Assembly: GCA_902491135.1 (NCBI GenBank)
Contig: CABUGR010000096.1
Location: forward strand, 1-5,357
DNA: 5,357 nt
DNA from: an uncultured Collinsella sp.
GTDB lineage: Bacteria; Actinomycetota; Coriobacteriia; Coriobacteriales; Coriobacteriaceae
Reading direction: 5' to 3'
Part shown: positions 1 to 4,855 of the stretch, in pieces
Numbering within the stretch: position 1 is the stretch's first letter
Layout of the letters: every line of letters begins with the position of its first letter
The notes under the pieces: model-generated
The model's input: only the letters and a program-made list of their open reading frames with translations
Databases searched by the model: none
What the model was told of the DNA's origin: nothing
Made by a program: the position numbers and the translations under genes

Positions 1-45
1 CAAGGGGCTTCGGCCTTTGCTTTCTCGCTGCAGGCGTAACGCAAC

Positions 46-1050
46 TTATCGATTCTCGATGCTGCCGATATTCTTGAGCTCGATGGAGATGAGGCCGTTG
101 GGCTCGTTGACGAACTCGATGTATTCGGAGTTCGAACCCATCTCTGCCGGGAAGCTGATCTCGATACCCGTGTCGGTACGAATCTTATGATTGCGCACCG
201 CCGCGCGTTCGACCTGCTTGCGCTCCACGGGCACACGCTCAGGCACCTTCTCCTCGGTCAGTGCCGCGCGCACGCTCTCCTTGATGACCGGTTCGTCTTC
301 AAAAACCTCATCGACGATATCCCAAGGCGGCAGCTCCTCGTCATCCTCAACCTTCTCGGCAACGGCAGCCTTAACCTTAGCGAGCGCTACAGCCGTGTTG
401 GCACCGTGCTCCTCGGCGACTTCCTCGACCACACGCGTCACGGTGTCGATGACCTCCTTGCCCGATACGCCCGTGTCGCACTGCAGCAGGCCATCGGGGA
501 TAAGCATACGGTCCTCACCGGCAATCTTGCGCTTCTTGTCCACGTAACCGATCTCCATGGTGCTCGCACGCACGATGGCATAGCTCGACACCTTTTGCGA
601 GGGGTTCGGCAGAATGGCGTAGTGGCGCGCAATGTCGTTGCGCACCTCCCCCTCCTCGCGGCCCACTTCGTGCATAAAAGCCTGCTTGGAGCCCAGCAGC
701 ATCACGGCAAACCAGCGGGCATCCTCATCGTCGTCAAAATCGGCCACGAGCACGTCGGTGGACTCGGCTTTCTCGGCTTTGGTGAGCTCGGAGGAGATAA
801 ACTCCGCAATCTGCTGCGACAGGTCCACGAACTCGCGCTCGCCAAAGAAATAGCCCTTGAGCTCGCCGCCAAACGCAGAGTTCTCGGCAAACGTGGCGCG
901 TTTATTGTCGGCCGAGGTGCGTGCGCGGCGCAGATGCGTGGTCACGAAGTTGCGCACGGTACGGCTCTCGATATCGAGCTCGCGCTGGCTCATAACGTTG
1001 ACGGCAGAGTCAAAGTCCAGGATATGCAGAATCGCGTGATTGATTTTCAT
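46..1050 (-). CDS. 37-kDa nucleoid-associated protein (NA37/NdpA family)
   Basis: The 334-residue product resembles the NA37 family (PF04245; E. coli YejK/NdpA), which binds DNA and associates with the nucleoid; the molecular role is poorly defined. Its length matches YejK (about 335 aa), so it looks complete. The N-terminus (MKINHAILHILD) and the C-terminus (KIRTDTGIEISFP, then YIEFVNEPNGLISIELKNIG) are typical of Gram-positive members. An aspartate-rich turn (DFDDDED, about residues 104-110) precedes the core strand WFAVMLLGSKQAF. Residues about 233-282 form a strongly charged, mainly acidic stretch rich in E, D and V, probably a flexible or helical linker. I chose ATG at 1050 rather than the in-frame ATG at 1059 because the GGA at 1060-1062 lies 9 nt from the former but touches the latter, and because homologues begin with MKI. 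The gene follows the DUF2974 gene and probably has its own promoter. Family assignment is firm; the biological role is not. Confidence 0.88.
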   Translation of the reverse strand: MKINHAILHILDFDSAVNVMSQRELDIESRTVRNFVTTHLRRARTSADNKRATFAENSAFGGELKGYFFGEREFVDLSQQIAEFISSELTKAEKAESTDVLVADFDDDEDARWFAVMLLGSKQAFMHEVGREEGEVRNDIARHYAILPNPSQKVSSYAIVRASTMEIGYVDKKRKIAGEDRMLIPDGLLQCDTGVSGKEVIDTVTRVVEEVAEEHGANTAVALAKVKAAVAEKVEDDEELPPWDIVDEVFEDEPVIKESVRAALTEEKVPERVPVERKQVERAAVRNHKIRTDTGIEISFPAEMGSNSEYIEFVNEPNGLISIELKNIGSIENR

Positions 1051-1059
1051 ATACGGCAT

Positions 1060-1064
1060 TCCGT
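1060..1064 (-). promoter_or_regulatory. Weak ribosome binding site of the nucleoid-associated protein gene
   Basis: On the minus strand ACGGA lies 9 nt before the ATG at 1050 and immediately adjoins the ATG at 1059. The spacing favours the shorter, 334-residue protein. The match to the anti-Shine-Dalgarno sequence is poor, so initiation may be modest. Confidence 0.4.
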
Positions 1065-1088
1065 TCTAGATCGATTTCGGCACGAACC

Positions 1089-1094
1089 AGTATA
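1089..1094 (-). promoter_or_regulatory. Candidate -10 box for the nucleoid-associated protein gene
   Basis: TATACT on the minus strand matches the -10 consensus at five of six positions and stands out in a GC-rich gap. It would start transcription near 1082, giving a leader of about 32 nt. No good TTGACA-like -35 is visible at the expected distance, and there is no TGn extension, so the call rests on the -10 box alone. Confidence 0.35.
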
Positions 1095-1124
1095 GCGGTC
1101 GAGCCCGCCCCAGGCGCATCGAAG

Positions 1125-1159
1125 ATTGGTGCATCGGGGACAGGTTGCTTTGCACCAAT
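1125..1159. repeat. REP-like palindromic repeat, copy 1
   Basis: Perfect 9-bp inverted arms, ATTGGTGCA (1125-1133) and TGCACCAAT (1151-1159), enclose a 17-nt centre containing GGGGACAGGTT. A second copy with the same arms and the same 17-nt centre length lies at 2341-2371, in the same orientation. The element begins 2 nt after the stop codon of the DUF2974 gene and precedes the candidate promoter of the next gene. The GGGGACAGG core resembles dispersed extragenic palindromes that in many bacteria are linked to single-domain REP-associated tyrosine transposases (TnpA_REP). No such transposase is in the window. On the minus strand no U-tract follows the hairpin, so it is not a standard terminator. 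Confidence 0.75.
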
Positions 1160-1161
1160 GG

Positions 1162-2322
1162 CTAGCGCAGGAGCTCGGACTGCCAAGCCTCGAGCTGTTC
1201 TGCCAAACTCTTGCCGGCGGCGGGCATGTCGATCTGGGGTCGTTTGGGCAGCAGTGCGCATTTAAGGATTGCCACGATGGTCTGCGAGACAAAGCGTCGC
1301 GTATCCTTGTCAAACCCTTGCGCAGCCTGGAGCATCACGGGCAGGCTCTCGCGCAGATTCCCAGCGATATCCGCAAACCGCTCAGCACCCGTAGCCTCAA
1401 ACACGGAGAACAACGCATCTACAAAACGCTCGCGCTCGCTAGGCGAAACTGCAAGCAGCATCTCGCGAATGGAGCCATCAACGTATCGAGCACCGGCGGA
1501 CAGGCGCTCACAGTACACGAAGTCGCGACCATCAACCACCCAGCTAAAGGGATTGTGCTGCAGCAGGCTGAACTCGGTGCTCTCAACGATGGCATAGTCC
1601 TCCTGCGTCTCGAACATCATGCCAAAGATCGACGACCGAGGTAGCGTCTTGTCGATTCGACCGGAAAGATCGGCAAAGGCGTTGCCGTTCAGAAACTCCT
1701 CGACGAAACCCGGACCATCATGGGAATACGCCCGTTCGATTCGCGCACGGGTGACATCGGAGCACATCGCCGCACCGTACACCGCAAGGTTTCCACCCTT
1801 GGAATGACCTCCGCACAAAAGCGGCCCGTCAATCGCATCCGCCGCCTCGTCCACATAACACGCCGCGGATTCCTGGGCCGGCACAGGATACCGGAACGCC
1901 ATGTTAAAGTCCTCTTTCCAGCCCACAATCGTGCTGTCGGTCCCCCGGAAGGAAAGATAGCTAAACCCCGCCGGAAACCGGAACGCCATGGCTGCAAACT
2001 GCTCTGTCGCCACCACATCGCTCACGGCACGATAGCCGCAAACGTGCACGCCACGGTAGCGAGGGCTTGCTGCCACGGCCTCCAACAAGGCCCTGCTCCC
2101 CTCTGGATCCCACAAGTCGTCAATCATGTCCCGGTAGCACTCGGCACGCAACAGCTCGCGTACGTCTAGGCCCTGCCAGCTCGTCAGCTCCGCCATATCA
2201 CCCGGCAAACGCAAATAGGACAACCACGCAAAGACGAGGCTATCCACCGCGCAGAACGGCCTCTCCTCAAACGGATCAAACGCCGTCTGGGCATAGGTTA
2301 AAAAATTAGGCGAATCCGACAT
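1162..2322 (-). CDS. DUF2974/Mbeg1-like alpha/beta hydrolase
   Basis: The 386-residue protein resembles the DUF2974 (Mbeg1-like, PF11187) family, predicted alpha/beta hydrolases with a lipase class 3 flavour; the substrate is unknown. The N-terminus FEERPFCAVDSLVFAWLSYL (residues 18-37) is the family signature. The strand SYLSFRGTDSTIVGWKEDF (121-139) resembles the lipase oxyanion region. The nucleophile elbow is GHSKGG with Ser174 as the likely nucleophile. Asp202 in HDGPGF and His256 in QHNPFSW are the best candidates for the rest of a triad. There is no signal peptide or membrane segment, so a cytoplasmic location is likely. The C-terminal third (about 285-386) is helical and lacks recognisable motifs. 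The start follows GGAGG at only 3 nt, but no better start exists and the N-terminus fits the family. The gene is bracketed by two REP-like repeats and follows the lactate dehydrogenase terminator, with no clear promoter in between. Confidence 0.85.
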   Translation of the reverse strand: MSDSPNFLTYAQTAFDPFEERPFCAVDSLVFAWLSYLRLPGDMAELTSWQGLDVRELLRAECYRDMIDDLWDPEGSRALLEAVAASPRYRGVHVCGYRAVSDVVATEQFAAMAFRFPAGFSYLSFRGTDSTIVGWKEDFNMAFRYPVPAQESAACYVDEAADAIDGPLLCGGHSKGGNLAVYGAAMCSDVTRARIERAYSHDGPGFVEEFLNGNAFADLSGRIDKTLPRSSIFGMMFETQEDYAIVESTEFSLLQHNPFSWVVDGRDFVYCERLSAGARYVDGSIREMLLAVSPSERERFVDALFSVFEATGAERFADIAGNLRESLPVMLQAAQGFDKDTRRFVSQTIVAILKCALLPKRPQIDMPAAGKSLAEQLEAWQSELLR

Positions 2323-2324
2323 GG

Positions 2325-2331
2325 CCCTCCC
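2325..2331 (-). promoter_or_regulatory. Close-set ribosome binding site of the DUF2974 gene
   Basis: GGGAGGG on the minus strand is an excellent Shine-Dalgarno match, but its GGAGG core is just 3 nt from the ATG at 2322, shorter than the usual 5-9 nt. No downstream ATG with better spacing keeps the conserved N-terminus. Confidence 0.65.
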
Positions 2332-2340
2332 ATCAACTAC

Positions 2341-2371
2341 GGTGCATTGGGGTCAGGTTACCTTGCACCAA
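2341..2371. repeat. REP-like palindromic repeat, copy 2
   Basis: Inverted arms GGTGCA (2341-2346) and TGCACC (2364-2369) enclose a 17-nt centre with GGGGTCAGGTT. Against copy 1 (1125-1159) the arms are identical over these 6 bp, the 17-nt centre differs at four positions, and the AA after the right arm is shared. The orientation is the same, so the two copies form direct repeats around the DUF2974 gene. Here the outer three bases of the arms are not complementary as they are in copy 1. The A-run at its right edge is also the U-tract template of the lactate dehydrogenase terminator. Confidence 0.7.
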
Positions 2372-2405
2372 AAAGGCGCCCGGGTCACATGGATCCGGGC
2401 GCCTT
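2370..2405 (-). terminator. Intrinsic terminator of the lactate dehydrogenase transcript
   Basis: A perfect GC-rich stem, GGCGCCCGG (2375-2383) with CCGGGCGCC (2395-2403), is extended by two A-T pairs on the outside and closed by an 11-nt loop. On the minus strand it is followed by five T residues (2374-2370). It begins 31 nt after the lactate dehydrogenase stop codon, an ideal position. It also lies only 47 nt before the DUF2974 start codon, so that gene needs read-through or a promoter in the short remaining stretch. Confidence 0.9.
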
Positions 2406-2436
2406 CATTGTAGCCTGTTGCTCAAACGAGCCGCAT

Positions 2437-3387
2437 TTAGCAGGAGAAGTCGACGCTGTCGATGATGTCCTTGAGGGCCTTGGCGGAGACGGTGAGCTCA
2501 TGCTGTTCGTCATCGTTCAGCGGCACGGGGACGCGGCAGACAACGCCGTCGCGGCCAACGACGGTCGGCATGGAGATGGCAAGATCGGACAGACCATACT
2601 CGCCCACCATGAGCGAGGAGACAGGCAGAACGGTCTGCTCATCGCGCATAACGGCGGTGCAGATGCGCTTGACGGCCATGGCGACGCCATAGTAGGTGGC
2701 GTGCTTCTTCTCGATGATGGTGTAGGCGGAGTTCTTGACGTCCTCGGCGATGCGCTTCTCGGCAGCATCATGCTCCAGGTGGCCGTGAAGCTCACAGAAG
2801 GTGTTCAGCGGAACGCCGGCAACCTGAGCGCTGGACCAAGCGACAAACTCGGAGTCGCCGTGCTCGCCCATGACATAAGCCTGAACGTCGCGCGGGTCAA
2901 CTTCGACATGAGCGCCGAGCATCTGCTGCAGACGGCCGGTGTCGAGCACGGTACCGGAGCCGATGACATGGCCCTCGGGCAGGCCGGACATCTTGATAGC
3001 GGCATAGGTCAGAACATCGACCGGGTTGGAGACGATGAGCAGAATGCCGTCGAAGCCAGACTTCTTAATCTCGGGAATAATGGACTTAAAGATGCTGACG
3101 TTCTTATTGACCAGGTCCAGGCGGGTCTCACCGGGCTTCTGGGCAGCGCCAGCGGTGACGACGATCATGGCGGCGTCGGCGACATCGGAGTAATCGCCGG
3201 CGTAGATCTTCATCGGCTCGGCAAACGTCATGCCGTGCGCGATATCCAGGGCCTCACCCTCGGCGCGGTTCTTGTCCACGTCGATGAGAACCATCTCGGA
3301 GAATAGACCACTCTGCATCAACGCGAACGCCGACGACGAACCGACGAAACCGCAGCCGACAATAGCGACCTTCTTCTCGTTAACCAT
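2437..3387 (-). CDS. ldh: L-lactate dehydrogenase
   Basis: This 316-residue cytoplasmic enzyme reduces pyruvate to L-lactate while oxidising NADH, regenerating NAD+ in fermentation. The Rossmann dinucleotide motif is GCGFVG (Gly11, Gly13, Gly16), with Asp36 at the end of the second strand favouring NAD over NADP. The substrate loop AAQKPGETR carries Gln83, the residue that marks lactate rather than malate dehydrogenases, and the mobile catalytic Arg89. SNPVDV (120-125), Asp149, Arg152 and His176 in GEHGDSE complete the active site, and Thr231 is in the usual place. The length is normal and no key catalytic residue is missing. At the positions that bind fructose-1,6-bisphosphate in Bacillus and Lactobacillus casei enzymes (R173 and H188) this protein appears to have Gln154 and Gln169, so activation by that sugar may be lost. 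The ATG at 3387 is preceded by GGGAG at 6 nt; the frame extends upstream to 3465 but those residues are not LDH-like. A strong terminator follows. Confidence 0.95.
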   Translation of the reverse strand: MVNEKKVAIVGCGFVGSSSAFALMQSGLFSEMVLIDVDKNRAEGEALDIAHGMTFAEPMKIYAGDYSDVADAAMIVVTAGAAQKPGETRLDLVNKNVSIFKSIIPEIKKSGFDGILLIVSNPVDVLTYAAIKMSGLPEGHVIGSGTVLDTGRLQQMLGAHVEVDPRDVQAYVMGEHGDSEFVAWSSAQVAGVPLNTFCELHGHLEHDAAEKRIAEDVKNSAYTIIEKKHATYYGVAMAVKRICTAVMRDEQTVLPVSSLMVGEYGLSDLAISMPTVVGRDGVVCRVPVPLNDDEQHELTVSAKALKDIIDSVDFSC

Positions 3388-3393
3388 TTGAAA

Positions 3394-3398
3394 CTCCC
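3394..3398 (-). promoter_or_regulatory. Ribosome binding site that sets the lactate dehydrogenase start
   Basis: GGGAG on the minus strand lies 6 nt before the ATG at 3387, good spacing. It supports starting at MVNEKK rather than at the earlier in-frame ATG at 3465, whose 26 extra residues would be translated from the leader hairpin. Confidence 0.75.
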
Positions 3399-3413
3399 AT
3401 CTCTCTCCACAAA

Positions 3414-3444
3414 CAAGCCGCCCGGGAACGACCCGAGCGGCTTG
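3414..3444 (-). terminator. Leader hairpin upstream of lactate dehydrogenase, possible terminator or attenuator
   Basis: An 8-bp stem, CAAGCCGC (3414-3421) with GCGGCTTG (3437-3444), continues after one C-A mismatch into a 4-bp stem CGGG/CCCG closed by the 5-nt loop AACGA. On the minus strand it is followed by TTTGT, a broken U-tract. It could end the aminotransferase transcript, whose stop codon is 129 nt upstream, or form part of the lactate dehydrogenase leader, since only 15 nt separate it from GGGAG. The weak U-tract makes full termination uncertain. Confidence 0.5.
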
Positions 3445-3573
3445 CCGTAATCCCAATACATCCAATCGGGACTTTGATTATGCTCCTATTCGCAGCCAAA
3501 AATCGACCGTTTACCGAAATTGTTTGCAGAATTCGTAATCGGTTTCGAGCTTTTGACGAGCCGAGATAGCTTT

Positions 3574-4737
3574 CTAATACAGGCCCGCCTCACGAATGGC
3601 CTCGACAGCCAAAGCGATCTGGTCGGGCGGCAGGACCAGCGCCATGCGCACATGCCCCTCGCCCGATGGACCAAAGCTCGCGCCCGGCGTCACCACAACG
3701 CCGGCCTTCTCCATGAGCTCCTCGCAAAACGCCATGGAATCGGTGCGGCCACCGGGAAGCTTGGCCCACACAAACATAGAGCCATGCGCGTTGGGACGCT
3801 CCCAGCCCAGGCCCTCAAGACCGTCGCACAGGGCATCGCGACGCTCCTGGTACTTCAGACGCTGCGCCTCGACCTCATCGCGCGGACCGTTCAGGCAGGC
3901 GATAGCAGCCTTCTGAATCGGGAAGAACATACCAAAGTCGATCTGGCTGCGCAGCTTGGCAAAGGCAGAGACCACGTCCTCGCGGCCGACCAAAAAGCCA
4001 ATACGCGCACCGGTGACGTTAAACGACTTGGAAAGCGAGAAGAACTCCACGCCCACCTCAAGCGCACCGGGATACTGCAAAAAGCTTCCGCCCGGCTCGC
4101 CGTCGAACACGATGTCGGAGTACGCGTTGTCATGAACGATGAGCAGATCGTGCTCGCGGGCGAAAGCGATGATCTCCTCGTAGACCTCGGGCGTGCCCAC
4201 CGAGCCCACCGGGTTCGCGGGCAGCGACACGATCATGTACTTGGCGCGATCGGCAACCTCGGGATCGATGCCCGCCACATAGGGCAGGTAATTATGCTCG
4301 GCAACCAACGGATAGTACTCGAGCTTGGCATCGGCGATCTTGGCACCCGCCTCAAAGACAGGGTAGCACGGATCGGGAACTAGAATGGTGTCACCCGGAT
4401 CGAGCAGGGCCAGGCCCAAATGGCCCACGCCCTCCTGCGTGCCGTTGCACGACTGCACCATGGACGGCGTAATGCCCGAAACGCCAAAGCGGCGCTCATA
4501 GTAATCGCACACGGCTTGCTTGAGTTCGGGCAGGTCGCGCAGGGCGTACTTCCACATCTCGGGATCCTGGGCGGCCTGCGTGAGCGCCTCGACCACGTGG
4601 CTGTACGGCTTAAAGTCGGGCGTGCCCACGCTCATGTTGTAAATGGTCTTGCCCTGAGCCTTCAGCGCGAGAAGTTTGTTGTTGAGCGAGGCGAAGACCT
4701 CCGCGCCAAAGCGGTCGAGACGCTGCGATGCCTGCAT
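3574..4737 (-). CDS. Class I/II PLP-dependent aminotransferase, LL-diaminopimelate aminotransferase-like
   Basis: The 387-residue protein is a fold-type I aminotransferase that uses pyridoxal phosphate. The Schiff-base lysine is Lys237 in SLSKSFNVTGARIGF, with Arg245 contacting the PLP phosphate. Asp203 and Tyr206 in VHDNAYSD hold the cofactor ring, Asn175 lies in NPVG (usually NPTG), NGTQEG (98-103) is the phosphate-binding turn, and Arg364 in HVRMAL binds the substrate carboxylate. Stretches such as VPDPCYPVFEAGA, GVEFFSLSK and EKAGVVVTPGASFG resemble LL-diaminopimelate aminotransferases (DapL), which make LL-diaminopimelate for lysine and peptidoglycan. The usual YPSYEG-like segment is instead KYALRDLP, so specificity is uncertain; an aspartate/alanine-type transaminase is the alternative. 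No lysine-pathway gene is adjacent. ATG at 4737 is chosen because AAGGTGG precedes it. The frame continues to 4827 only through the terminator hairpin. Confidence 0.9.
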   Translation of the reverse strand: MQASQRLDRFGAEVFASLNNKLLALKAQGKTIYNMSVGTPDFKPYSHVVEALTQAAQDPEMWKYALRDLPELKQAVCDYYERRFGVSGITPSMVQSCNGTQEGVGHLGLALLDPGDTILVPDPCYPVFEAGAKIADAKLEYYPLVAEHNYLPYVAGIDPEVADRAKYMIVSLPANPVGSVGTPEVYEEIIAFAREHDLLIVHDNAYSDIVFDGEPGGSFLQYPGALEVGVEFFSLSKSFNVTGARIGFLVGREDVVSAFAKLRSQIDFGMFFPIQKAAIACLNGPRDEVEAQRLKYQERRDALCDGLEGLGWERPNAHGSMFVWAKLPGGRTDSMAFCEELMEKAGVVVTPGASFGPSGEGHVRMALVLPPDQIALAVEAIREAGLY

Positions 4738-4741
4738 GGTG

Positions 4742-4748
4742 CCACCTT
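4742..4748 (-). promoter_or_regulatory. Ribosome binding site that sets the aminotransferase start
   Basis: AAGGTGG on the minus strand places its AGG core 7 nt before the ATG at 4737. This supports the 387-residue protein and rules against the 417-residue extension, whose extra N-terminus would be read from the hairpin. Only 8 nt separate this site from the U-tract of the upstream terminator. Confidence 0.7.
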
Positions 4749-4756
4749 TCGATATG

Positions 4757-4787
4757 AAAAACGCGGCGCTCCGACAAGAGCGCCGCG
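4757..4787 (-). terminator. Strong intrinsic terminator between nadE and the aminotransferase gene
   Basis: A perfect 10-bp GC-rich stem, CGCGGCGCTC (4762-4771) with GAGCGCCGCG (4778-4787), has a 6-nt loop and is followed on the minus strand by TTTTT (4761-4757). It lies 69 nt after the nadE stop codon and can end that transcript. Its end is 19 nt from the aminotransferase start codon, too close for a promoter between them. It must therefore also lie in the aminotransferase leader, as an attenuator or a leaky terminator. Confidence 0.88.
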
Positions 4788-4798
4788 CGATACGGGCC

Positions 4799-4827
4799 AT
4801 CAGATTGCAAAAGTGTAACGCTTGCAA
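4799..4827 (-). promoter_or_regulatory. Candidate promoter of the aminotransferase gene
   Basis: On the minus strand TTGCAA (4827-4822, four of six matches to the -35 consensus) is followed by a 17-nt spacer and TCTGAT (4804-4799, four of six to the -10). Transcription would start near 4792, just before the terminator hairpin. Both boxes are mediocre; the call is supported mainly by the correct spacing and by the need for a promoter in this short gap. Confidence 0.25.
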
Positions 4828-4855
4828 ACCCCGTATTGGTTCAATTTAGCCAACC

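Noticed and set aside
3..18. Small UUCG-loop hairpin downstream of the nucleoid-associated protein gene as its terminator
   Set aside because: The stem is more stable on the plus strand because of G-U pairs, no U-tract is visible for the minus strand, and the window ends here, so it cannot be judged.
187..1095. Long plus-strand open frame (302 codons) opposite the nucleoid-associated protein gene
   Set aside because: It is antisense to a recognisable gene, rich in Leu, His, Gly and Arg with no family resemblance; it is a codon-bias shadow.
2347..3306. Long plus-strand open frame (319 codons) opposite lactate dehydrogenase
   Set aside because: It is antisense to a clear LDH, begins inside the REP-like repeat, has no ribosome binding site evident and no recognisable motif.
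3388..3465. N-terminal extension of lactate dehydrogenase from the ATG at 3465
   Set aside because: The 26 extra residues derive from the leader hairpin, are unlike LDH N-termini, and the good ribosome binding site serves the ATG at 3387.
3445..3573. Rex-type redox operator or clear promoter upstream of lactate dehydrogenase
   Set aside because: I found no TTGTGA-N-TCACAA-like dyad. The best -10-like match (CATAAT, 3477-3482 minus) has no acceptable -35, so a promoter is likely but cannot be placed.
3520..4383. Long plus-strand open frame (287 codons) opposite the aminotransferase
   Set aside because: It is a mirror of the real gene's codon bias with no recognisable domain.
4738..4787. T-box riboswitch, suggested by GGTGGCACC beside a terminator
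   Set aside because: In T-boxes the UGGN element precedes the terminator; here the motif follows it, overlaps the ribosome binding site, and there is no room for a specifier stem.
4738..4827. N-terminal extension of the aminotransferase from the ATG at 4827
   Set aside because: It would be translated through a strong terminator, and a ribosome binding site with good spacing serves the ATG at 4737.
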